From NCBI GenBank assembly GCA_012034865.1, contig JAAUOM010000030.1, positions 1 to 39,658 of the forward strand: a stretch of 39,658 nucleotides of DNA. Direction: 5' to 3'. Below the pieces are notes generated by a model. That model did no database searches, was not told where the DNA came from, and was given only the letters and a program-made list of their open reading frames with translations. Below are positions 1 to 8,439 of this stretch, in pieces. The DNA is from Acaryochloris sp. CRU_2_0. GTDB taxonomy: Bacteria > Cyanobacteriota > Cyanobacteriia > Thermosynechococcales > Thermosynechococcaceae. Positions within the stretch are counted from its first letter, which is position 1. Every line of letters starts with the position of its first letter. The translations under genes and the position numbers were made by a program.

Positions 1-263
1 CAGGAAGTGAGCCGGGTTTTGCAGCCCCAAGGCCGATTTTATTTGGTAGATTACATTCCATTTTGGGGTTGCGGACGCCAGCAAACCTGGAAAGGCATGG
101 GGGGCCAATGTTCTTGTATAGCCTTGAAGACCGCGAAACCTTAGGGGTCGATGCTGGCTTAACTTGTAAGGGCCATTATGCTCTGCTAGGCCTAGTCTGG
201 TTGTCCATTTTTGAAAAGCCAAACCCAGCCCCTGATCCTGCAGCACTTCTATGGAGTTCTTAA
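1..263 (+). pseudogene. C-terminal part of a SAM-dependent methyltransferase, frameshifted, cut by the window start
   Basis: Frame 1 from base 1 reads EVSRVLQPQGRFYLVDYIPFW, the usual late beta-strand region of class I (Methyltransf_11-type) methyltransferases, and then runs into stops. The expected ending continues in frame 3: RTPANLERHGGPMF, then DAGLTCKGHYALLGLVWLSI and FEKPN, ending at a TAA at 261-263. The two frames join if one base is added in the TTTTGGGG stretch at 61-68, giving PFWGLRTP. The N-terminus lies outside the window, so the substrate cannot be guessed. The break may be a real frameshift or an under-called homopolymer, as in several other genes here. The family assignment rests on the short conserved tail only. 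Confidence 0.6.
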
Positions 264-279
264 CACAAAAAGAGCAGGC

Positions 280-307
280 TTGACAGCCCCCTAGTACCAG
301 TCAGAAT
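280..307 (+). promoter_or_regulatory. possible sigma-70-type promoter
   Basis: A perfect TTGACA lies at 280-285. After a 16-base spacer comes CAGAAT at 302-307, which matches the -10 consensus at four of six positions. Transcription would begin near 314, about 65 bases before the gene at 381. A second TTGACA at about 316 has no well-spaced -10. Prediction from sequence only. Confidence 0.3.
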
Positions 308-380
308 TACAGATGGGTTGACAGCAGGTGGGGAACCTAGACTCATGGCATAATGGGTCGGCAATCAGGTAACAGTAGAT

Positions 381-1442
381 ATGGCCAAACCCTCTCCCTC
401 CAAGCAGACTCAGAATACGGCAGCCCAGCCTGACAACCCTGGGGAATTGATTTTGCAGCTCCCGGATCCAGCGGATCTGGATCTCTCGGAACATGAGTTT
501 CAGCAGCAGTTGCAAGCGGCCTGGGTGGTGTGCGATCGCTTTGATTTGCAAACCGATATTTGGCGAGGACGGATTCTGCGAGCGATTCGCGATCGCGAAA
601 AACAAACTGGGGAAGGACGGGGTGGTGGTTTTCTGAATTGGCTTCAAAACAATGAAATTAGCAAAAGTCAAGCCTATAGCTGGATAGAACTGGCCAATAG
701 TGCAGATACTCTCCTAGAAGCAGGCCATCTTCAACCCGAATCCATTCGTCACTTTAGTAAAAGAGCCTTTGTTAAAACGGCCCAATCGCCCCCCGAAGTC
801 CAAGAGCTGATTAGTGAAACTGCGAGCCAGGGAGAACGGATCACTAGCCGCCAAGTTCAGCAACTCTCCGATGAGTGGACGGCGATGACCTCCGATCTTC
901 TGCCCGCCGAGATCAAAACGAAGGCAGCCAATCACACCCTTCCCCTGCGCCATGTGGCTCCTTTAGTCAAAGAACTGGAGAAATTACCTGCAACGCACCA
1001 GGCCACTATCCAAGCAGAACTGGCGGCCAATCCCGATATTGATTCCCTTAAACAAGCCACCGCCGAAGCCCGTCAACTGACCAAATACCTAGAAGCCTTT
1101 AGCCATGTCCAAGCCCTTAAGGAGCAGTCTGTTGATCTTGAATCCAGTCTAGAAGAAGCCTTACGCTTGGGGTGTCTCAATATCACCGCCGATCTCGTCA
1201 ATCAAGCGTCGCAGTTAGAGCACACCGTTGCCAAACTCTATACCACCTGGCGGCGCTTGCGACGGCTCACGGATAAACTGCATCTGTCCACAGGTGCCAG
1301 TACGCCACATTTACAATCTTTATTGCAGGCATTAGAGCGGTTGTATGGCGATGTTTTAGAAGTGGAATTGAGTGCAGCAGGCTCAACTTCCGCAGAGACC
1401 ATCAGCATTCAGGTTTTATCTGAGGAACATGCTTCTGAATAA
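381..1442 (+). CDS. conserved cyanobacterial protein of unknown function
   Basis: A 353-residue soluble protein with no signal peptide or membrane segment. I do not recognise a named family. The N-terminal 25 residues are polar and probably disordered. Residues about 45-110 form a compact region containing NNEISKSQAYSWIELA, which has the spacing of a helix-turn-helix and resembles segments in ParB-like or DUF3102-type proteins. The rest is helical and rich in Gln, Glu and Leu, probably coiled coil between about 195 and 330. The ATG at 381 is preceded by AGATATGG, a weak ribosome site. The 3' end overlaps the permease gene that follows by 14 bases, so the two are probably translated together. 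A DNA-binding role is possible but not shown. Confidence 0.7.
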   Translation: MAKPSPSKQTQNTAAQPDNPGELILQLPDPADLDLSEHEFQQQLQAAWVVCDRFDLQTDIWRGRILRAIRDREKQTGEGRGGGFLNWLQNNEISKSQAYSWIELANSADTLLEAGHLQPESIRHFSKRAFVKTAQSPPEVQELISETASQGERITSRQVQQLSDEWTAMTSDLLPAEIKTKAANHTLPLRHVAPLVKELEKLPATHQATIQAELAANPDIDSLKQATAEARQLTKYLEAFSHVQALKEQSVDLESSLEEALRLGCLNITADLVNQASQLEHTVAKLYTTWRRLRRLTDKLHLSTGASTPHLQSLLQALERLYGDVLEVELSAAGSTSAETISIQVLSEEHASE

Positions 1443-2601
1443 ACAGCCGTATCCAAGACCCTCGCCTTGGTCTGCCTGGACTTTATCTATCCCTCGGATG
1501 GATGTTTTGATTCTCCAAGCCCTGTGGATGCCTTGGCTTTTTGGCTGCTTGGCCTTTACCACCCTTAGTTTCAGTATCGGTTCTCTGTTTGATGTGCTGC
1601 GGCGTCTGAGTGAGGGACTTCTTTCCTGGAAGACCGCGCTTCAGGTGATGACCCTCCAGTTACCCCAATTTGTGGTCTTGGCCTTACCCATGTCGTCACT
1701 CTTGGCCTCCTTGATCGCCTACAACCAGCTCTCCAGAACTAAGGAGCTGATGGCCTTAAGAAGTTGTGGCATTAGTATTTATCGGATAGTTTGGCCAACT
1801 TTCTGCTGCAGTCTACTCATTGCAGGTTGTACCGCCTTGATCCATGAGGCAGTGGTGCCACCCGCAACGCGACAAGCTCAGATTCTTCTTGCTGAAAACT
1901 CCTCTGAGTCTACTTTTTTTATCCCACAAAAGGATATTGTGGATCGCACCTTTGCCCATCAGCAGTTGTCTCAACTAATCTATGCCCGCGCCTTTGAAGA
2001 CCAATTTCTCAATCAAGTCACACTTTTGCAGTTTAAAGACCGCCAACTTCACCATATTTGGATCGCCCAACGGGCTACTTGGGATGAAAATGCTCAGCAA
2101 TGGCTCTTATCTCAGGGAACACACTACACCATTGATCCAACTGCCAAGCTCTATCAAAAAGTACACCCTTTTGCCCAACAGCTTCTACCAGCAGCCACTC
2201 CCACAGCATTGGCAAAGACAGCCCAACCTTTGACCCAAATGAATATCGCTGAAACTCAGGCTGTTCTCCATCTACTCCAGCAGTCGGGTGATCATCAGCG
2301 CCGCCGCCATCTCCAAGTGCATGTGCATAAGCTGATGGCGTTCCCTTGGATTGGGGTGGGTTTCAGTGTTATGGGGGCGGCGTTGAGCTGTCGCTCCAGT
2401 CAGACAAACTCATCGCAGGGGTTTGGGTTAAGTATCCTCTTGATTTTTGCCTACTATACCTTCGCGTTTATTTGCCAGACCTTGGGAGAAGTGGGGGCGA
2501 TCGCTGCACGTTGGGCAGGTTGGTTACCGATCTCGGTGTTATTTTTGATCAGCGTTTATGAGCTTTACCGAGCCAATGGTGGGTTGAACAAGGGAGACTG
2601 A
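1429..2601 (+). CDS. LptF/LptG (YjgP/YjgQ) family permease
   Basis: Likely membrane subunit of a lipopolysaccharide-export ABC transporter, moving LPS or a related lipid from the inner membrane to the periplasmic bridge. The protein has the family layout: TM segments near the N-terminus (FGCLAFTTLSFSIGSLFDVL; QLPQFVVLALPMSSLLASLI; FCCSLLIAGCTALIHEAVVP), a periplasmic beta-rich middle (LIYARAFEDQFLNQVTLLQF), and three C-terminal TM segments ending in LPISVLFLISVYELYRANGG. The start chosen is ATG 1429, with GAGG just upstream and a 14-base overlap with the preceding gene, giving about 390 residues. ATG 1498 (MDVLILQALWMPW) is an alternative that fits the usual N-terminus. Cyanobacteria often carry one LptF/G-like permease, so F and G cannot be told apart. 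No lptB neighbour is present. Confidence 0.85.
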   Translation: MLLNKQPYPRPSPWSAWTLSIPRMDVLILQALWMPWLFGCLAFTTLSFSIGSLFDVLRRLSEGLLSWKTALQVMTLQLPQFVVLALPMSSLLASLIAYNQLSRTKELMALRSCGISIYRIVWPTFCCSLLIAGCTALIHEAVVPPATRQAQILLAENSSESTFFIPQKDIVDRTFAHQQLSQLIYARAFEDQFLNQVTLLQFKDRQLHHIWIAQRATWDENAQQWLLSQGTHYTIDPTAKLYQKVHPFAQQLLPAATPTALAKTAQPLTQMNIAETQAVLHLLQQSGDHQRRRHLQVHVHKLMAFPWIGVGFSVMGAALSCRSSQTNSSQGFGLSILLIFAYYTFAFICQTLGEVGAIAARWAGWLPISVLFLISVYELYRANGGLNKGD

Positions 2602-2659
2602 GATACCTCAATCTCGATCTATTTCATGGATCCAATAGGACTGCTATGGGGGTTGTGTT

Positions 2660-5002
2660 TCACTCAACCCGACTGAGAACGGTGATATTGGGATCAATAA
2701 TTTTTTTGCCGATGCCTGGAAATTTGACCGCTAGGCAAATTTTATTGCCACCCCCGAAGATGTGCGTGACTTCCCCCAAGCCAAAACCCTTATGAACTAA
2801 GCGATCGCCAACAGACCAATCTAAGGCGTGGGTATTGGGCATTTTCTTGGGGGGTGTACCTATCTCTGGAGATAAATGGGGTGATTCGGCTGGGATTGTC
2901 GATAAAGAATCCATTTGCAATAGCTCACGGGGCAGTTCGGACAAAAACAGAGACGGCATGGCGGGCTCACGGGAGCCATACAAGCGGCGTTCGCGGGCAT
3001 GGGAAATAAACAACCGTTCTTGGGCACGAGTGATGCCGACGTAGCACAGCCGACGTTCTTCTTCCAGGGCAGTCGGATCTTCTAAGGAGCGAAAATTGGG
3101 GAAGAGCCCTTGCTCTAAGCCGACCAGAAAGACAATGGGAAATTCCAGCCCTTTAGCAGAGTGTAAAGTCATCAAGGACACGGTGGTGTTTTCCTCTAGG
3201 TTGTCTAAATCTGAGGCTAGAGCTGTATTGGCGAGAAAGGAAGTGAGCGACTCGTCTGCATTCTCTTCGGCAAACTGTAAAGCAGCATTGTAGAGTTCCT
3301 GGACGTTGCTAAGGCGGTCATCGGCTTCATCGGTGCCTTGGTTTTTCAGAGCTTGAACATACCCGGAATCAGTGAGAATCCCCTGAATGATCGTTGCTGC
3401 GGGTTGGGTCTCAATCTGAGTTCGCCAACGCTGAATCAGGTCTACAAACTGCAAAATAGGTTTGGCGCTGCGGGCCGCTAGGGTTTTAACAGCAGTTTCT
3501 TCAGTGAGCATTTCCCAGAGGGGCACACCTAGCTCTTGAGCCGCATGGGTGAGGCGATCTAAGGTGGTTTTGCCAATCCCGCGTCGAGGGGTATTGATTA
3601 CCCGATTGAGACTGACGGTGTCCGATGGATTGACAATCAGACGCAGATAGGCAAGGACATCTTTAATTTCCCGGCGATCGTAGAACTTGAGTCCACCCAC
3701 CACAATGTAGGGAATTCTCCAGCGAACTAGGTTTTCCTCAAAGGCACGAGATTGGGCATTGGTGCGGTAGAGAATGGCAAAGTCTCCCCAACTAAGTTCG
3801 GGGTGAGCTTGCTCCAGGGTGCGAATTTGCTGAACCACAAAATCAGATTCGTGTAATTCATCATCGGCGCGATAGCAGTAGATGGGTTCTCCGGCGGCGC
3901 GGGTGGGTTTGAGAACCTTGTCGATGCGTTCGCTATTGTAGTCAATGAGGGCATTGGCCACTTGCAGAATATTTTCGGTGGAGCGATAGTTTTCTTCTAG
4001 CTTAACCATTGTGCGGGTGTCATCATCGGCCAAGCCGTCGCCAAAGTCTTGCTGAAATCCCATCAAAATCTTAAAATCAGCAGCCCTAAAGGAATAGATC
4101 GATTGATCGGCATCGCCCACCACGAAAATGGAGCGATGCTCCCAATTACTAAAGTGTTGAGTGTCCGTGCCATTCGTGGCTAGCAATCGCAGCAAATCAT
4201 ATTGGGTGCGGTTGGTATCTTGATATTCATCCACGAGCATATGGCGAAACTGCTGATGCCAGTAGGCTAAGACTAGCTCGTTCTGCTTGAGGAGCTGAAC
4301 AAGAATGTGAATCAAATCATCAAAATCAAGGCCGTTATTGGCAGCTAGGGCATCTTGATAGTGGCTGTAGACTTGGGCAATAACGCGACCGCGAAAATCT
4401 TGTTGGTTGGCTTCTAGGTCTTGGGGGTTCCAACCTTGGTTTTTGGCATTACTGATGGCAAAACGGACGGAGCGGGGTTGAAATTTGCGATCGTCGAGGT
4501 TGAGTTGATTGATAACGATATCTTTAATTAAGCTCTGGACATCGGATTCATCGAAGATGGAGAAGTTGCGTTGCCATTTGCGGCCCTTTTCATCTTGGTA
4601 TTTTTCAATTTCCAGGCGCAAGATACGGGCACAGAGACTGTGAAACGTACCGATCCATAAGGGTTTAGTGATGGTTTTGTAGACTTGCGATCGCAATCGA
4701 GTCTGCTGCAATGGACTCAACAGCTCCAAGGATTTGCCAAAATCCTGCTGAGCCAATTGTTCAGCAAAAAGTTTTTCAATCCGCTCCTTCATCTCACGAG
4801 CGGCTTTATTAGTAAAGGTGACCGCCAGAATATTTTCTGGATTGACGCGATGCCGCATCACCAAATTGGAAATCCGGTAAGTAAGGGCTCGTGTCTTACC
4901 CGAACCTGCACCAGCCACAACGAGTAGAGGTCCACAAAAATGCTCAACAGCTTGTCGCTGACAGGGATTCAGATGACTGAGAAAATCGGGTATAGCACTC
5001 AT
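2660..5002 (-). CDS. pcrA: UvrD/PcrA-type superfamily 1 DNA helicase
   Basis: ATP-dependent 3'-5' helicase used in nucleotide excision repair and replication-fork upkeep. The 780 residues carry the SF1 motifs in order: Q motif LNPCQRQAVE (11-20), Walker A AGAGSGKT (30-37), motif Ia AVTFTNKAAREM, Walker B VDEYQDTN, motif III GDADQSIYSFRAA, motif IV YRTNAQSR, motif V VSLMTLHSAKGLEFPIVFLV and motif VI YVGITRAQERL. The last 50 residues (VGDRLVHKGFGLGEVTHIFG) are the Tudor-like domain with which PcrA and UvrD bind RNA polymerase. The length is normal for the family. The gene converges with the permease gene, 58 bases apart, and I see no strong terminator between them. Confidence 0.95.
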   Translation of the reverse strand: MSAIPDFLSHLNPCQRQAVEHFCGPLLVVAGAGSGKTRALTYRISNLVMRHRVNPENILAVTFTNKAAREMKERIEKLFAEQLAQQDFGKSLELLSPLQQTRLRSQVYKTITKPLWIGTFHSLCARILRLEIEKYQDEKGRKWQRNFSIFDESDVQSLIKDIVINQLNLDDRKFQPRSVRFAISNAKNQGWNPQDLEANQQDFRGRVIAQVYSHYQDALAANNGLDFDDLIHILVQLLKQNELVLAYWHQQFRHMLVDEYQDTNRTQYDLLRLLATNGTDTQHFSNWEHRSIFVVGDADQSIYSFRAADFKILMGFQQDFGDGLADDDTRTMVKLEENYRSTENILQVANALIDYNSERIDKVLKPTRAAGEPIYCYRADDELHESDFVVQQIRTLEQAHPELSWGDFAILYRTNAQSRAFEENLVRWRIPYIVVGGLKFYDRREIKDVLAYLRLIVNPSDTVSLNRVINTPRRGIGKTTLDRLTHAAQELGVPLWEMLTEETAVKTLAARSAKPILQFVDLIQRWRTQIETQPAATIIQGILTDSGYVQALKNQGTDEADDRLSNVQELYNAALQFAEENADESLTSFLANTALASDLDNLEENTTVSLMTLHSAKGLEFPIVFLVGLEQGLFPNFRSLEDPTALEEERRLCYVGITRAQERLFISHARERRLYGSREPAMPSLFLSELPRELLQMDSLSTIPAESPHLSPEIGTPPKKMPNTHALDWSVGDRLVHKGFGLGEVTHIFGGGNKICLAVKFPGIGKKIIDPNITVLSRVE

Positions 5003-5099
5003 AAAAAATGGGGAATAGGAATGAGAAGTGAGGCAACATCAGAGAAATGCCATATCCATCTTACAGACCAATCCCCATCATCTTTTGTACTAACTTTAT

Positions 5100-5375
5100 T
5101 TATCGAAAGACGACTCCTGGCCCACCAGAAACAATATTATCTCCACCACCGCTATTATTCTGCTGTCCAACATTGACTGCAGAACCTCCTATACCAATAA
5201 TAACATTAGTTTGAGGGCTAGCATCAACATTAATAGTCGGACTAACATTAATATTGGGCAAAAAACTACCCGATTTATTCGTAGGAACTAAACTTCCTCC
5301 CTGGATCAATTCAGCTTCCTTAGGAGTTAGCTCAGCAAAAAGTGTCGAACAGTTCATGGCGGATTTTTCAGACAT
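5100..5375 (-). CDS. double-glycine-leader peptide with Gly/Asn-rich core (peptide 1)
   Basis: A 91-residue peptide. Residues 1-27 form a bacteriocin-type leader, STLFAELTPKEAELIQGG, with hydrophobic residues at fixed spacing before Gly26-Gly27. Such leaders are cut by C39 peptidases of ABC exporters. The predicted 64-residue core is rich in Asn, Gly, Val and Ile, with repeated strand-like pieces (INVSPTINV, TNVIIGIGG, AVNVGQQNN), and ends SGGPGVVFR. It has no cysteine after the leader, so it is not a lanthipeptide precursor. A good ribosome site (GAGGAAA) precedes the ATG. It lies 28 bases after the STAND ATPase gene on the same strand and is probably in its operon. The leader and GGPGVV motif are shared with the peptide at 8440-8685. 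The export-and-cleavage role is inferred; no exporter is in the window. Confidence 0.65.
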   Translation of the reverse strand: MSEKSAMNCSTLFAELTPKEAELIQGGSLVPTNKSGSFLPNINVSPTINVDASPQTNVIIGIGGSAVNVGQQNNSGGGDNIVSGGPGVVFR

Positions 5376-5403
5376 AATTTCCTCTTTTTTAGAATTGAAA
5401 AAC

Positions 5404-7242
5404 TTAACAAATTTGAAAACTACTCGGATTTAGAAACAAACCAACTGCTTGATTAGGCATTGATAAATTATTTATTATCGATTGTGGCAAGGTTGATTTC
5501 AACTTTGCTTGATTGACTTGTAAATTACAATAATTTTCGGTACGTAGATTAATTTCTTGTATAATGATTTCATGTTGATTTGGATTATTTAGACGATCCA
5601 AAAATGCTTGTAAGCAAGCCTGGATATAAACAATATTTTCATTTATACACTCCAATTCTATAGTTGACTCAAGTTTCTGAGTATTAAGAACTTCATTCAG
5701 ATAGTTACTAGTAGTTTTCGGAGACCCAAAATGTAAGAACAATTTTTTTAAAATAGGTACAATAATGAATCTTGCTTGTTTTTCTCTTGCATGGGATTGA
5801 ATTTTACTATTAATCAATGAATATTTCTTTAAGGTGAAAAATTTTTGATTAATGATTTCTTGGAATAAAGATTCCACAAAATAATTAATGGTGTAATCTA
5901 TAATAAACGGTTCTAAAGTGAACTTATCTGTAAATTTTTTGATTAAAGAATGACTCTTTAAGGATTCTAATCCATGCAATAATTCATCAAACAAAATAGT
6001 GGCAGGGAAAAATTTTTTTAATTGATCTGCTGTTAAAGGTTCTCGTACAACAGATAACCAATACATAGTTGCTAATTGCAGATTAGTGAGGCGGCTGATC
6101 TGCTCATTGAACAGGTCACGAATATCATCAAAGATAAAGGGTTGTATATTTACAATGCCAATAAATTTATAGATATCGCCATCAAACAATTTATTGATAG
6201 AAGCACAAATGATTTTTAATGAAAAAGGGTTACCTGTATAGTTCTCAACTATGATGGATAATTGTTTATCTAGCTCTGAAGAAATATTTTTGAGTTGAAA
6301 AATCTCTTTACCAGCAGCACTGGACAAGCCTTGAACCTGTAAGAATCGAAAAGATAAGGTACTCCCCTCAAAGGCTGCCAAGCCTTTAGGTCTCTCCCGA
6401 GAAGTAAATATTAAGCAACTATTATGATTAGTCTCGGCTATACACTTGAAGAGCTGATCATATTCTTTATGATTGTCTTGATAACGACCCGTACGATCAT
6501 GACTTTTGAGAATTGATTCAAGACCATCAAAAACAAGTAAACAACGAGAAGAACGGAAGTAAGCAATTAGCGCTAGTAGTTGATCATCAAATTTATTAGG
6601 CAATTCATCCAAAGATTGACCAGAAATAAATTGCAGAATATTCTGCAATAAATCTGTGATCGATGGAGCATTACGAAGACTACGCCAGATAATATAGTTG
6701 AATTCACCCTGAATTTGTTCAGCCAATTTGATCGCTAAAGTTGTTTTACCTATACCTCCCATACCTAGCAAAGCTAATAGTTGACAACGATCAATTTGAA
6801 TCCATCTTGCCAGTATCTCAAGTTCTTCTTGGCGTCCGTAGAATTGGCGGACATCACTTGCATTTCCCCAATCAAAATGTTGCTGAGGAAGGCTTTGATG
6901 ATTGCGTGAGCAGGAGCTTTGTTGAGAATCTAGGTTATGGGGTTGCTTGGAGTTACTATCTGGTCTACTTTTTGCAATTCTTAGCCACTGACGTTCGACG
7001 GCTGTCCGAAAATTGGTTTTACTGACTGATTCTCCTAATGCTTGGCTTAAGTGTGACCAAAGCTGAGGACCTGCAGATTGCTTGAGATAACTTTCTGAGT
7101 AGCATGAATTTTCAGCTATCTTGTCATAGGTTTGATTTTGCCAAGCGCCTTTTAATATAACCGTTTCTACGTCACTAAGATGCTTACTAAACCGAGCATA
7201 CTTAGCTGCATTAATGATCTCAAGTGCCTGTTCAAATTCCAT
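5404..7242 (-). CDS. STAND P-loop ATPase (NB-ARC type) with vMAP-like N-terminal domain
   Basis: A 612-residue NTPase of the STAND class, signal-transducing switches used in regulation, cell death or phage defence. Residues 1-90 resemble the helical N-terminal domain found on many cyanobacterial NB-ARC/WD40 proteins (FSKHLSDVETVILKGAWQNQ, YSESYLKQSAGPQLWSHLSQ). NB-ARC motifs follow: YGRQEELEILARWI (135-148), Walker A GMGGIGKTT (160-168), kinase-2 CLLVFDGLE (234-242), sensor-1 LIFTSRERP, and a GNPFSLKII segment. The C-terminal 250 residues are helical and Lys/Asn-rich, with no WD40 or TPR repeats that I can see, so the sensor part differs from the common relatives. The ATG at 7242 has AAGG eight bases upstream. 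Codon use is clearly more AT-rich than in pcrA or the genes after 9000, suggesting transfer. It sits among three GG-leader peptide genes. Confidence 0.85.
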   Translation of the reverse strand: MEFEQALEIINAAKYARFSKHLSDVETVILKGAWQNQTYDKIAENSCYSESYLKQSAGPQLWSHLSQALGESVSKTNFRTAVERQWLRIAKSRPDSNSKQPHNLDSQQSSCSRNHQSLPQQHFDWGNASDVRQFYGRQEELEILARWIQIDRCQLLALLGMGGIGKTTLAIKLAEQIQGEFNYIIWRSLRNAPSITDLLQNILQFISGQSLDELPNKFDDQLLALIAYFRSSRCLLVFDGLESILKSHDRTGRYQDNHKEYDQLFKCIAETNHNSCLIFTSRERPKGLAAFEGSTLSFRFLQVQGLSSAAGKEIFQLKNISSELDKQLSIIVENYTGNPFSLKIICASINKLFDGDIYKFIGIVNIQPFIFDDIRDLFNEQISRLTNLQLATMYWLSVVREPLTADQLKKFFPATILFDELLHGLESLKSHSLIKKFTDKFTLEPFIIDYTINYFVESLFQEIINQKFFTLKKYSLINSKIQSHAREKQARFIIVPILKKLFLHFGSPKTTSNYLNEVLNTQKLESTIELECINENIVYIQACLQAFLDRLNNPNQHEIIIQEINLRTENYCNLQVNQAKLKSTLPQSIINNLSMPNQAVGLFLNPSSFQIC

Positions 7243-7806
7243 GGCTTTACCTTGCCAATCGTTTTGTAATGAAGGATTAAAAAATAGTTTTAATGAACTA
7301 TGAAAATGTTAAATTTTATATTTTTCCGCTAAATATATGTATTAATTATCGATTTATTATTGTATTAAACTAGGGACTCTATATACTATTCTTGAAGTAA
7401 CTCATCTAAGCAGTGATTAATATCACAGGATCTTGACAGTCTGACCATCTGCTTACATTAACTGACACTAAGTATCTCAGTTGTTCATCATATTTTGAGG
7501 TATTTGTGGTGAGATCGCACTCGTTGGATTCATTCTCTAACCCAAAGATAAAATTTTTAATCGACATGAACAATGCTGATAGAAGTACAGTCCTTATTCG
7601 ACAGTTTGCTCAAACTAGATCTGAGTACTGATGAAAAAAATATCACAAATCGCGGTAAGAATTATTCAAACAATCCCTTTTAAATGAGAGTTTTCGATAA
7701 TTTCTGACAAAGAAAAGCCCTGAAGTTGTGACAATGCACAAGGAGATCATCAGGGCAGATTATGCAAGTGAAAGTGAAGTCTTTACTGGTCTATTTGCTA
7801 GAGTTT
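7243..7806. other. 564-bp AT-rich intergenic region upstream of the STAND gene
   Basis: No convincing gene. A 7-bp inverted repeat, GCCCTGA at 7717-7723 and TCAGGGC at 7750-7756, encloses a 26-base loop, without a T-tract. A plus-strand frame of under 50 codons begins at the ATG near 7735 and has no recognisable product. The promoter of the STAND/peptide-1 operon should lie here, but I see no clear -35/-10 pair. Confidence 0.4.
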
Positions 7807-7992
7807 TTATAGCGCGATCGCTCCCGTACTATAGCTATCACGATCCCACTGGTGAAGATGCTTAGGTTCCGGTGGCTCTCCCAACATTATCCTACCCCCC
7901 ATGACAGTACTGCATTCTTGATCAGAAAGTTCGCTCAGTTTGATCTCAAATTCAGACGATTTAAAATCTATTGTATTTAAGGTGCTAGACAT
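7807..7992 (-). CDS. double-glycine-leader peptide, short core (peptide 2)
   Basis: A 61-residue peptide. Residues 1-33 fit a GG leader: IKLSELSDQECSTVMGG, with hydrophobic residues before Gly32-Gly33. The remaining 28 residues (GEPPEPKHLHQWDRDSYST, then GAIAL) are acidic and His/Trp-containing, quite unlike the Gly/Asn-rich cores of the flanking peptides. The ribosome site is weak (GAGA well upstream), so expression is less certain. The gene lies between the other two peptide genes on the same strand. A chance frame cannot be excluded, but the leader and the position among two similar genes favour a real gene. Confidence 0.5.
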   Translation of the reverse strand: MSSTLNTIDFKSSEFEIKLSELSDQECSTVMGGRIMLGEPPEPKHLHQWDRDSYSTGAIAL

Positions 7993-8091
7993 TTTTGGTA
8001 ATCTCAGATGAGTTGATATTCTTGTTGAATACTCTGTCGTAATGTCAATATTTTATTTTGTTGTGATATCCACCACAGAAAACAACTATTT

Positions 8092-8214
8092 GAGTGCATC
8101 CTAGTTTTGCAATTAGTATCAATACCTAGCTCATGAAATCTTTGCTGAGTGACTTTGATAAATGATCTTGAAAGTCTACAAAAATCATGGCTTTACAAAA
8201 ATTAGGATGCACAC
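8092..8214. repeat. MITE-like hairpin element A
   Basis: About 121 bp bounded by imperfect terminal inverted repeats. The left end (8094-8111) reads GTGCATCCTAGTTTTGCA. The right end, read on the minus strand from 8212, is GTGCATCCTAATTTTTGTA. The inside is AT-rich and codes for nothing. The ends resemble those of the element at 32297-32420 (common core GCATC, TAAATT-like tract, AAAGCC further in). No clear target duplication is visible. Confidence 0.5.
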
Positions 8215-8270
8215 TACTTCAGAGTTGTTTCATTATTTGAAGAGAAAATCCGAAATACTAAAAGCTTGTT

Positions 8271-8362
8271 ATACCAATCCTCAGATAGAATGCATAAATT
8301 AAATACCTAGAATGCTTATAATGCAAGGATATTTGCAATGCGCACTCATCAAGAATTGGTAT
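8271..8362. repeat. short inverted-repeat element
   Basis: A 92-bp stretch bounded by ATACCAATCCT at 8271-8281 and AGAATTGGTAT at 8352-8362, which pair as an imperfect inverted repeat with one mismatch. The interior is AT-rich, with smaller self-complementary pieces (TGCAAGGATATTTGCA). It lies downstream of peptide 3. It could be a small non-autonomous element or a transcript-end structure. Confidence 0.35.
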
Positions 8363-8439
8363 TAGTTCTTCATGTAACATCATTTAAAGAACAACAAAGC
8401 AATTAACTTTTCAAATTTTCTCTATAGAAACTAAAAAAC

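Noticed and set aside
880..905. GGCGATGACCTCCG matches the first 14 bases of the 24-bp repeat region at 30011.
   Set aside because: The match stops there, the rest of the repeat is absent, and the stretch fits smoothly within the coding frame; probably chance.
5404..7242. The STAND protein as a fungal-type amyloid-triggered NLR paired with the peptides.
   Set aside because: Its N-terminus is a helical vMAP-like domain and shares no motif with the peptide cores.
7735..7870. Short plus-strand frame MHKEIIRADYASESEVFTGL.
   Set aside because: Under 50 codons, overlaps peptide gene 2 on the other strand, and no family could be recognised.
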